Origin: Haemaphysalis longicornis
Taxonomy: Eukaryota > Arthropoda > Arachnida > Ixodida > Ixodidae
Direction of reading: 5' to 3'
Assembly: GCA_013339765.2 (NCBI GenBank)
Contig: CM023449.1
Location: forward strand, 21,113,888-21,177,887
Length of the DNA: 64,000 nucleotides
This document shows, piece by piece, positions 47,181 through 58,500 of this stretch; the stretch's first letter is position 1, and every line of letters starts with the position of its first letter. A model generated the notes under the pieces. It made no database searches, was not told the DNA's origin, and saw only the letters and a program-made list of their open reading frames with translations. Position numbers and translations under genes: made by a program.

Positions 47181-47415
47181 CCCGCCGCGGTGGCTCAGTG
47201 GCTAAGGCGTTGCGCTGCTGAGCACGAGGTCGCGGGTTCGATTCCCGGCCGCGGCGGCCGCTTCTCTGATGGAGGCGAAAAGCAAAAACGCCCGTGTGTA
47301 CGAGATTTCGGCGCACGATAAAGATCCCCAGGTGGTCAAAATTAATCCGGAGCCCTCCACTATGGCGCGCCTCATCGCCTGCGTTGCGTCGGCGCGTTAA
47401 ACCCTACAATCAATC
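47181..47415 (+). mobile_element. Ruka-like SINE with 14-bp target-site duplication
   Basis: Full-length plus-strand copy (CCCGCCGCGGTGGCTCAGTG to CAATCAATC). Flanked by exact AAATGTGTCAGGCA at 47167-47180 and 47416-47429. The cleanest copy in the window. Confidence 0.95.
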
Positions 47416-47429
47416 AAATGTGTCAGGCA

Positions 47430-48972
47430 TGATGGTGATATTGACCGAAAAGAGAAATGCATTGATATTTTAGGAGTCTCTAACATAGAGAAAAACGTCT
47501 TACAAGGGTTAAAAATGTTTTTTTGTGAAATAAAACATTATGAGAAATAGTGTTTTATAAACAATGGTGTGAGCCGTTTCTAAAAGTTCCTTCAGGAGTT
47601 GCCGTCACCTACCAGCGGTAGCCAAATCCGAAAAATTCAAAACGACGAGTAACACGATGTTTTGCCTTTTGCAGCTGTTTTAGTGAACTTCGTCTTCTTC
47701 AGAACTTCGCCACCAACAGGGCTAAAAAAAATGTCTTATTTCGACGTTCAGCTATGTTTCCACGTCAACACTCTGGGGCTGAGAGTTTCGTTGGTTTCAT
47801 TTGGTGCTCATAGCGTTCGAGAGTAGGCAGATTTAAGGCGTTCATGAAGGCGAATGAGTTGTGCGAAACTCCTTAAACCAAAAATGACATTAGAGCGAAT
47901 GACATTAGGCCAGCAACGAATTAATGGCATTAAAACTTACGGCATTAAGCACTTAATGTCATTTTTCGTGTACGTGTGGTACGGGTGGGGCTATTTGTCA
48001 TTTAATTAGTTTTTCGGGCATTTTTGATGCAACAAGAGTCATCGCTGTTTTCTGCTGAGCATTCGCTACAAAGTTTTTGCCGCAAGGCTTTTAGAGCGCA
48101 TGCAGAGCGCAATAGTCGTCGTGGTACCCGCGGAGCTCCGCTAAGCCATTGTAATTCTCGGGGAAGGAGTGAAAGGGGAAGAGAGTGAGAGGTGGGAGGG
48201 GGAGACAGGGTTGGAGTTACGTGGCAGGGGCGGCAGGCAGCTATCGTCTTTCGGTGACATTTGCAGTGAAGCAAACACGGCAAACACTGCTCTCTGCGCG
48301 TGCCCCGAATTTCCTCGCGGCCCAGTAGGTGACCGGTAAAAAACGCAAAGGCTCACGGGTACGTCGTCTGCTCCCCCCGCTTCCAGTTCGAGATATCTCC
48401 TGCCCTCCCGTATGCCGGCAGCTTTCAGGCACGCGTCTGTGTGTTGTTTATTTGTCACAGGGTCCTTACCTGTCAGATAAACCCCTAGTAGGGTCAGTCG
48501 TTGTTATTTATGAAATTCTGCCTGCATGCGTGTTTTTTCTCCCGGTGGAACCAGATAAACAACAAGCAGACTCGCGCGTGAAAGCCGATGGCGTACGGGA
48601 GGCCAGGAGAGCTTCCGAACCGGAAGTGGCGGCACTCCGCGAGAGAAAACAATGTACCCATGAGGCTTTGCGCTTTTTACCGGTCACCTATAGTACACAC
48701 GTTCTTGTTATCAACTGAAATTTCTTCTCTAGGACATTTCCAGGGCCCCAGTTCTGTCCAGTCGAATTTAGTTCGGCCCTCGCAGTTGTTCCGGGAGATG
48801 AAGCAAAGGGAATCAATCAATCAATCACTGGTTTGTAATCAAGCGTAATGTACTTGCAAAATTATAATACCGAACTGAGACTGGCACAGGAGGAGTGGAG
48901 GACTTATCGTATTCATGGAGGGAGGCAGTAGAATGAACCTGTAACGCATTCCAATGCGCTTTCAAGGGTGAA
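47430..48972. other. Intergenic upstream of KEAP1, no gene recognised
   Basis: Mixed sequence; short 'gacatta/gcatta' phrases repeat around 47887-47960. No supported coding region. Confidence 0.4.
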
Positions 48973-49121
48973 ACGCATGTACGGAGAAAGGCGCGTTTCG
49001 CATGCCTTCTCCCTCCCTGAAAACCGGTTAGGCAGCCGGTGGGAACCCGCAAGAAGGCTGCCGGACCGGTTTCGTAAAGGAAATAACGCCTGCGGAAACG
49101 CGTCCTTCTCCGCACACGTGT
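48973..49121. mobile_element. Small MITE (TIR about 30 bp), copy 1
   Basis: 'acgcatgtacggagaaaggc' on the left and inverted '...ttctccgcacacgtgtt' on the right. The same family occurs at 57139-57289. It ends about 95 bp before the KEAP1 exon acceptor. Confidence 0.65.
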
Positions 49122-49217
49122 TGTGTCATTTACTGTTATTGTTTTCATAATACGAAATGAATGAATTAATTAATTCATTCATTAATGCAACGTGAGACAA
49201 ATTCTGATTTCTTACAG

Positions 49218-49599
49218 GTTCGCGCTGCGCCCTGTCAGGCGACAGCGCTTCTTGAGGATCCAGTCCAGCTCTTCCGTATGCTACGATGGGGGACGAGAGA
49301 CACTTAACATCCAACGCACCGCCAACGGAGTCAAGTGTGGTACAGGCTATAGAAAGAGGACAGTCTCCACGGCATCGAGACAGCCCGTGCTTTCGCGTCC
49401 GTACGATGCAGCACCCAGAGGACGGTGATGACGAGCGTGGAACTCTGCGCTCCGCGTCGCCACCGCCGTCGCCTTCTTCGCCGGTGGACGAGTCGTACCC
49501 CCGAGAGGTGCTCACAGCGCTCGAGTCACTTTGGCGACAGGGCAAGTTGTGCGACGTTGAAATCGACGCCTCAGGCGAAGGCACGCTCACGGCGCACAG
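49218..49599 (+). CDS. KEAP1: KEAP1 first coding exon (5' UTR 49218-49285, start ATG 49286)
   Basis: The acceptor ...gatttcttacag ends at 49217, so at least one upstream noncoding exon exists. In the frame of the ATG, a TGA occurs 35 nt into the exon, which supports ATG 49286 as the start. It encodes a low-complexity N-tail (acidic EDGDDE and SPPPSPSSP) and then REVLTALESLWRQGKLCDVE and ...LTAH. It ends in phase 2 at donor GTAATT, the split codon making Arg105. A second ATG (Met41, 49406) could be used instead. Confidence 0.88.
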
Positions 49600-52500
49600 G
49601 TAATTGATTTCGTCGTTATACTATAGAAAATTTGAACTCAGCCGCTTAAAGGGACAGACAACCGATTTTTGTCGAGTATTTGTTATCTGTCCCAAATTAA
49701 AGCCAGTGTTTTATATAGCCCGGTCGCCACAAGCAATTTGTCAACAAATTGGCGGAAATAATTTTACTTTGACACCAAATTTTCTGAAATCGGAAGGGTG
49801 GCGGTTCGTAGTGTAGAAACTTGGCACTACAATACGTGTCCCGGTCACGTGACCTACAAACCGATCAGCTACTGGGTCTGCTCAAACGTTTGTTCGCCTA
49901 TTAAAAACCTTTGAACGCAAGTATTTGTACAAGTTTGAATTGTATTTTTTAACATTGTTTTGAAAATTTTTAAGACATGCCGCCCGCCGCCGCTGGGTTG
50001 CTCTCAGTGTGGCTGAGTCTCCATGCCCAGAATCGCTTTGACGATTCTGCCTGCATCAGGGGCGTTTCTTCTGCCAAAATATTCGATTTCAGTTTCCGGA
50101 TACGCAAACGGCAGCTTAAAGAAAAGCAAACAAGACGCGCTCGCGGAGAATCGAGCTGCCGAACTCCACAACGGGAAGCCAGATTCTACCTATCGTCCAT
50201 CCCAACAGAAGGCGCCTTCGTGCAAAATAGACTAGTGAATTAAAAAAAAAACACATAAAAGAATAAGAAATCCTGCGATTCACACTTTTTTTAGCTGGGT
50301 ACAAGGTTTTTAAATATCGCTTTTCATCTCGCATAGAGACAAAAGTATTTTGACGCGCTACTGCATGTCATGGTTGTCAGCATGATTTTTGGGAGGATAC
50401 ATACTGCTCGTGATCTAAAAAATTCTATTTAGGAAGTTCTAGGGGGTTATCAGCAAAACCGTTTCTCGTTAAGGTGCTTTAAGGTATGCCCTTTCATTTG
50501 GGTTGGAGAACATTTCTCTACAAAATCGGTTGTCTGTCTCTTTAAGCTTTGCGTATGCTCCAGGTGCTGGGCTGTCTGCTTTCTGCTCCTGTCCTGCGCT
50601 GTCCGAACCCATTCTCTGTCCCCGTATCTTCTGGTGTCGTTCCTCCATCGAGTTATCTGGTCTTCTTCGACTTTTGGTCCCGCCTTTCGGGACCACTCTG
50701 TTATCCTGATGGTGCACGTACCGGATATCATTTCTCTGTATTGCCTGCCTAGCCCAATTCCACTTCTTTTAATTAATTTGAGCTCGGACTGATACTGTAG
50801 TGTCTTGACGGCTACGGTCCCGAACGGGCACGGCGGAGAGACAACGCACACGTTGAAGATAGAATCCAGGAGTGAGTTTATTCAAGATGGCGTCGCCGCT
50901 TATAGCCGGTTCGCAGTCCATTGGTGGTAGACCACCGAAATGCTGGGATCCGAAAACCCCGATACTACAGATATCTTCAACCGAGGTTGGCTCCCTAATG
51001 TACGATGCTCCTTTCCTATTCCTAAGCGTTGCTGCTATCATTCTTTTTTACATGGCTCGCTAGGCAGACCTAAGTGTTCTTTAGAAGTGCGTAGTTGGTC
51101 TCCCCAAGTTCTTCCCCCACAAGCCTTCGGCGGGAGTCCGCATATTATGATTGCCTACAATTCGCTCTAAAGAAGACGGTCTAGCGCGAGCAGTATAAAG
51201 CCGTGAGTACGTCTGCTCTCTTAAACCCATACGGCCTATCCTGCCTTCTCAAGGGGCCCACCCGTCTCACTGTTAGAACTCCGATGGACCTTCAAGGCGT
51301 CCCATGCAGCAAACAAACACCCGTACCTTCTATTCCCACTTCCCCCTCTTGACATACCGTCCTCCTGTCCAAATAAAGCACTCCGTGTCTGTTTGTCTAG
51401 TGGCAGAGGTAGACTACGGCCATTAATTCATTGTTTTTGCCAATTGCTGTCCAGCCCATCGTAGCTGCGCGTCTGCTTTCCTTGTCGTAGAAGACGCAGA
51501 ATATATAGGCACCGAGTGGCTTGTGTGACTACGCGTAAGCACGCTATACTATGCGAAAAGGGAACGGTTCTAGATAGAACAATACACGAATGGCTCATGA
51601 AGAAGGGATACAATAGCATACCTTTACCTAATAAACCATGTGCCGGTATACATTTAGATCGTTCGATGCGCTAACTTAGTGCGCGAAAAATCGTCGTGTT
51701 CCCTCAGCAGTATACTATGTACCCATGTATGTATGTATGTATGTATGTATGTATGTATGTATGTATGTATGTATGTATGTATGTATGTATGTATGTATGT
51801 ATGTATGTATGTATGTATGTATGTATGTATGTATGTATGTATGTATGTATGTATGTATGTATGTATGTATTTATGTATGTATGTATGTATGTATGTATGT
51901 ATGTATGTATGTATGTATGTATGTATGCATGCATGCATGCATGCATTGTATGTATGTATGTAGGTATGTATGTATGTATGTGTGTATGTATGTATGTATG
52001 TATGTATGTATGTATGTATGTATGTATGTATGTATGTAGTATGCAGTATGCATGTATGCATGCATGCATGCATGTATGTATGTATGTATGTAGGTGTGTA
52101 TGTATGTGTGTGTAGTATGTATGTGTGTATGTATGTATGTATGTATGTATGTATGTATGTATGTATGTATGTATGTATGTATGTATGTATGTATGTATGT
52201 ATGTATGTATATGTGATCTTTGATAAGGCAGACTTAGCGTTGCGTAAAACGTCCGGAAATTGCTCCACCTAATTGAATTCATTATCGTATCAAAGCCACG
52301 GAGAGTCAGAATCAGAAATCAGAAATGTTTTTTTATATATACCTCAGCGGAACAACCGGCCTCAGACAGAAAGGTGCTCTGTGAGCAGCTTGACGAGTCC
52401 TGAGGCCCTACACACAACGTGCAGCGGCAGAATAGCAACATATTATTCCGCCTTGAAAAAATAGGAAAGAAGATAGAGAGAAGAAAAAAAATGTTCAGAA

Positions 52501-55500
52501 AAAAAGTGGGATCAAGAACAACAACAAAATTTCAGGAAATAATCACATACGAGCAAACAAATATAACACTACAGACTCACATGCACACGCGCAAAAATTT
52601 GTAGAACAACCGTGATCATATATACACCGGCATAAACACGAATACACGCGTATGACATGTACACAGAACTCCAGTGCACGCATGCATGCCTGCAGAGAAA
52701 ATGACAATTTATCGCAAGTTACTTTCCGAAAAAAATTGACAAGAAAGCTTGGTACGATTTGCAACAAATTAATAATAATAAAAATAATAAAATCGGAAGA
52801 CCCAAAAGTTCGCATAACACTGTGAACAACCAAAAAATAAATAACACGCATGCACATATGTGGAACTCAAAGCAAAATCCGACAGGTCGTTTTGGACTAA
52901 TCAAAAACAATGTAGTACGCCAAGTGAGAACTCGCTGCTATCTTCTGCCCTTAAGAAATTATGCTTAAAAATTGTTCAATTAAATCAAGTTTATTTCTTG
53001 TGGGACCATCAAAAAAAGTTATGTTAGTGTTCAGGGTGTAAGGTATTATTATATTTTAACATTTGTTGCCCGTAGTTTGCGCGCGTTCTGGGAAGAAGCC
53101 ACTTTTCTGTGTTTCGATTATCGGCGGCCGGTATGCATTCTTGCAATGCTGACATTTTGATTAGGACAGTAGTGCGGAGGGAGGTTCTAGCAGTGAATAA
53201 TGAAACAATAATGTACTGCAACATCATGTGAACGGGTAGACATTTGAAGAGAATGAAGAGTGGTTTAGTATGAGCACGGTACTGCTCGCCCGCAACGTTG
53301 CGAATCGCTTTCTTTTGCAGACTTACAATTGTTTTCATGGTAGTGTGTGATTCGTTGCCCCAAACAAGATGACAATATGTAATATGAGATTGACATAAGG
53401 AATCGTATATCTGCGTTTTAATATTACCTGGAAGAATGTCATGAAACCGAAAAAGGGCTCCTACAGCTTTTGACAAACTTATGGCTACGTAATCAGTGTG
53501 TTCAATCCATCGAAAGTGCTCATCAAATATAACGACCGGTGTTTTCTTGTGGCTAACGACCTCAATATTATTACCAAGGTTAATCAATAAATTTGTTTCT
53601 ACGCGCCGATTTATTGCGCGGAAAAAGACAGCTTTCGAATTAATCTTATTTATTTTTAGATTGTTCGCGTTAGACCGATTCAAAAGGCATTTTAGGATAT
53701 CATTTGCTTTAGGAATTATTTCTCTAGTTCTCATCACTCATCACTTAGTCCCGTGGACTGCGAACAAAAAATCCAACGAGGAGACGAGACAGACCTCTTT
53801 TCGCACAGTCCAGAGGCCCCTAAAGAAACTTTACCGTCCCTTCTTGAAAAAAAAAATTGAGGAAAGCGCGAGAGTTTTCTCACATTAAAACTGTGTCAAA
53901 AGTGCGTCAAAACCTTCGCTGAAAGCGCGTCCAATCGATCGTCAAACCTCCAAATACCCACAAACGGAGAACGAACCCATGCGACGATTTTTCGCGCACT
54001 AAGTGAACGCATCGAATGACCTAAATGTATACCAGTACGTGGTTTATGCGATAAAGGTATACATTTGTATACTCCTTCTCCACGATCAATGCGCGTATTG
54101 TCTTATCTAGAAGCGTTCCTTTTTCGCGAATTTCAAGTGACCGCTTTGACACAATGGAAGCCCAGTTTCATGCAAGCGCCGTGTGTCCAAAGATCTTATC
54201 AGAGCTATTCGTTCGACCAGCCGGTCTATGGGAAAACGCATTAGTTTTTCGACAGGGCGCCATTGGTGCACTAATTAAGCTTTCGCTAAATTGATGTCCT
54301 CCGAAGTAGCATGCGGAGAGGGACTGACTGCGCCCTGTGACTCATACGCCAATCCTTGGAGGATGAGCCACATCGACTCGGACTACGACGGAACTGCTAC
54401 GTGTTCAAAGTGTGATGGGCGTGTGAACTTGGGTCACATGCTGTGTGGTTGTGCTAGGCAATCTCCTATCTGGAGGATAAGGGCAAGTGGGACAGTACTC
54501 GTAGGAGCAGCGAACTTAAAGATCAACTCTGGGCTGTCCACAAGGCCCACGGACCGGCGGAAAGTCTCGGGCTCCCCGTCCCGACGTGGCAGATGCCCTC
54601 TACACCTTGACACCTGTCAGGTGTCCTCCAGGACCATTTTCGGAAATAAAGTTTCTTCACCACCACCAAGTAGCATGTGGCACTCCTAGCTTCGGGACGC
54701 CATGAAAAAAAGTGTGTCCGCGACACGTTGTTTTTGTGGCAGTTCACTGTATAAATATCAATGTCACCTGGTGCAGTGCACGCGGGACACAGAGGGGATG
54801 AGATACTAGATTTTGTGTAGTCTTCTCGCACTCGGTGGAGCCGCTCTTATCAGGCCGTCCGTCACGGCAGGGTGATGTACTCGTGGCCACAACTGCCTGT
54901 CTCAAAGCGCGCACCCTCGCTCATATTCTCAGGGTTGTTCTGGCGGCGGCCAGCCCCTACTTCAACGCCATGTTCACGAGCGACCTGAGGGAATCTCAGA
55001 TGCAGCGCATACGCATCCACGGCGTTGGGAAGCGCGCACTGGAGCTCATCGTACAGTTCGCCTACACCGGGCGCATCGAGGTCGACGAGAAGAACGTCTG
55101 CCACCTTCTGCCCGCCGCCAACATGCTGCAGGTACGTCGTTGGTCTCTTTTATTTGCCAGTCCGGAATAGCTCTGAGCAGTTCACGGGCAGCCCGAGAAC
55201 TGCTCTTTTATTTTCCAGTTCATAATAGCTACGAGCAGTTCGCTAGAAGTCCAAGAACTGCTTTTTTATTTTCCAGTCGTTACGAGCAGTTCGCGGGCAG
55301 TCCGAGAACTGCTCTCGAAAGAGGATTTTAATAGGCAAAAAAATGCAGAACTGCTCTGGAACAGTTCTGGGCAGCTTAAAATTGCTGAACAGTAGAAAAA
55401 TTTCCGGGCAGTCAGAAAAAAAAAGGAAGAACCGAAAATTTTTGGTATGTCGTCACAAAGTAGTGAATACCTTCTTGCACGCAGTGTCCGCACGAACGTA

Positions 55501-58500
55501 TAATTATCCATGGGTAGAAACGATTAAAGTGGCTCTCGAAGTTTTTTTTGAAAACGCACTGGTTAAAGTGGCTTGAAGCATCGTGTATAGTTTGTCGGCC
55601 CGTAGCGGACCCAAGTGCTCTCGTTACATTCCTATGTTTTCACCGTCAGCGCCTGGGGGAGCTGGGGCAGATTTCCAAGTGCGCCAGTAGAGAGTTTTAG
55701 CATACCGCGTGTACCGCGTGTACCGCGTGTACCGTGCGTACCGTGCGTACCGGGACCCGACTGGGCATGTGCGCATTCGTTCGAATAGGGTCGCTTAGTT
55801 CCGCTATCGGGCGTCCCCCACCTCGTCGAGCCCACGCATTCGTTCCGATGAGGGGTGGCCCTTTTCGCCGTGGCCGCGCGCGCATGCGCAGTCTGGTCCC
55901 GGTACATACGGTAAAACACATGGTAGGCTAAAACACTCTAGTGTCAACGCAGAGCAATGCGCTATGCAACTTGTTCCTCTACCGAGAAACCTGATGCCGA
56001 GTATTCTACTTGTTCGCGAAATATTCGACATTTCGAAGACGAATCGAACGTATCATTACTCCACCCAATTCGATTCGAGATTTTGATATTCGGTGCTTTT
56101 CGGTTGCTTGAATGCACCGAAATTTCAAAACTGCTAGGGTTATTTCGAGCTGAGCCAGAGTTGAGCATGTCCAATAGCTAAAAAAAACGAAGAAAAAAGA
56201 ACTCGCGGTCTGTTGTCTATAAATGCATCGGCAGTAAGCAATTAGATGAGGCAAGTCATAGTTTCGTTTTCTGTTTCGGTAAAAGTTTCTACACCAGTTC
56301 GCTCCATCCTGAGGCCTCAATTCCGGTGATATTGCGCATGCGTATATATATAGATAAATATATATAATAAAGCGACGCAGCAGCTGCCCACATAAGCAGT
56401 AATCACGGATCAGTCAAGCATAAGCCGCTGTTTCAATTCATTCTGCATTCAGAGTAAGCGCACACTTCATGTAATAAAATACCAATATGTAAAAGAGTGC
56501 CGCAGGTAACATGCGCCAAAATGTAAAAAATACCTGCTGCCATACACACATTACATCGCGTGAACATTGTGGGTTATCATGTGGTGCAGAGACCAGTGTT
56601 TTCTTCTTTTCTGTGTTAATACAAATAAGTATCAATCTGTAGAGTTTCAACACCTAGGTTTCATAAGGGAAACTAATGTGGTAATTGCATGGCCGCGCAT
56701 TACTTATACGTTAGTGCAAGCACGCTTTATCACAGTAATATTCAAAAAAGTAATCTCGTTACTGGTATTTATTATTACTTCCCTCTGTGCCAGCCTTTCA
56801 TCCGTGGCAGAAAAAAAAAATCGGTGCCGTGATGCTTTCCAATGCGTGGTGTGCTTCGACCGAATGCTAGGCTTATTTAGATGTCCATGACAACATGTTT
56901 AAGAGGACTCTGGGAAAACGAAATCGTCAAAAAAATTTGGAATGTTCGGAATTTTTCATATCCATGGCTTATTTGTCGGTGTCTGTGTGAAATTTCCCGG
57001 TAATTTAACGGGAAACGGTTCAATGGCAGGATTGTTTGAGACTATGACATGGACAGTTCCGGTACAACCTGTGCCGTGCAGCCTATAGCAAGTGTACAAT
57101 GCACTGTGCTGCACCGCGCAGTGCGCATAAAGGGGCAAACACATGTACGGAGAGTGACGCGTTTTCGCTCGCGTTCCCTTTCTATGAAAACTTGTCCGGC
57201 AGTGGTCAAGAACGCGCATAAAGGCTACAGGACCGGTTTTGGAGAGGGTACAAGCGGGTGCGGAAACGCACCGTTCTCCGCGCACGTGTCTGGCTCTTTA
57301 TTTCGTGGATACTCACCGCGGTTATTTTGAGTGCGTCGTTCTCTCTCTGCCTCTCCCTCTCTCTCTCTTCCTACCGCGTGGCGGGGAACAGTGGAAGTGA
57401 TTCTCCGAGCGGCACCGTTTTAGGTGCAGCGCATAACAAACGCCTGCTGCAGATTCCTTGAGCGACAGCTGGACCCGTCCAACTGCATCGGCATCGAGGA
57501 CTTCGCACACCAACACGGAATGCGCGACCTTGGCGAACGCGCCGGCCGATTCGTCGAGCAACACTTCTCCATGGTCAGTGTTTCCCATTCCCCCCTTTTT
57601 TAACACGAAAGTTTTTTTATTCCCGGGTACAACGAGATTTCGCTGACATCGTATCCGTCACGGAAGTGACGCCAGTACAACGAAGCAGGCGGCCTGTAAA
57701 GGGTGCACTCCTGCACACAGGGTCTTCTTGCGGGGAAGCAACCTTTAGAACCAAAGCGTATGTTATAATTGGGATTGTTCGTTTTCGGGTTTTATATTTC
57801 AACTAGAAAGTGTTTTAGGCCGGATTACACCAAGATTTCACAGCTACACAGCTTCTACAGGCACAGCAATGTCTGTGAAGCGTTTGCCTGCCTGAGGTAG
57901 TGAGCGGTAGAGTCATGCCAATACTCAATGAGTTCGACAGCTCTGTTTGAGGGGCTCTCTTGCCAGCAAGTACTGGTTGAGAACGCTGGACCGTCAGCGG
58001 ACGATTGTGCAGATCGCTAAAGGTCCAATCGGGGAGAAGTCGGGTTTGACCCGATTCTCCTGAAACATGGCGGGGTGTAAGAATCGGGTAAAATTGGGTT
58101 CTACCCGAAAACGAACAACCCTATGTACAGTTGAGTCCTCGATTTTACGAAACTTGCTTTTTTACGAATTTACCTATTGAACGAAGAAATCTTGATTCCC
58201 CCCACATTTGCCTGGAGGCTCGTTTTCCCGATGCTATGTTGCTCCCGATTAAGCAAAATAATTAGGAAAATTTCGACCGCTATCAATACCCTGTTAGTCA
58301 TATGAATCATTATCATCATCATGACACTCTGCGTGACAAGCAAAAACATGACCTGGATCACGACCACGCTCGTCATGAGAGGTGCACATCATCATCGTTA
58401 CCCACTCATTAAAGAGCAGCCCGAGTCATGAGGCGGATCGTCATCATTATCACGACCCGATCCATGAGGAGCAGATTTATGACCGGCATCGCGACCCCGC

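Noticed and set aside
50450..50851. 133-codon minus frame as a host gene
   Set aside because: Matches the C-terminal pattern of LINE endonuclease-reverse transcriptases and runs into the piggyBac-like end.
51654..52282. Long overlapping frames on both strands with Tyr-Val-Cys-Met or Ile-His-Thr-Tyr repeats
   Set aside because: Pure translation of the TATG microsatellite; all frames are open because the repeat lacks stops.
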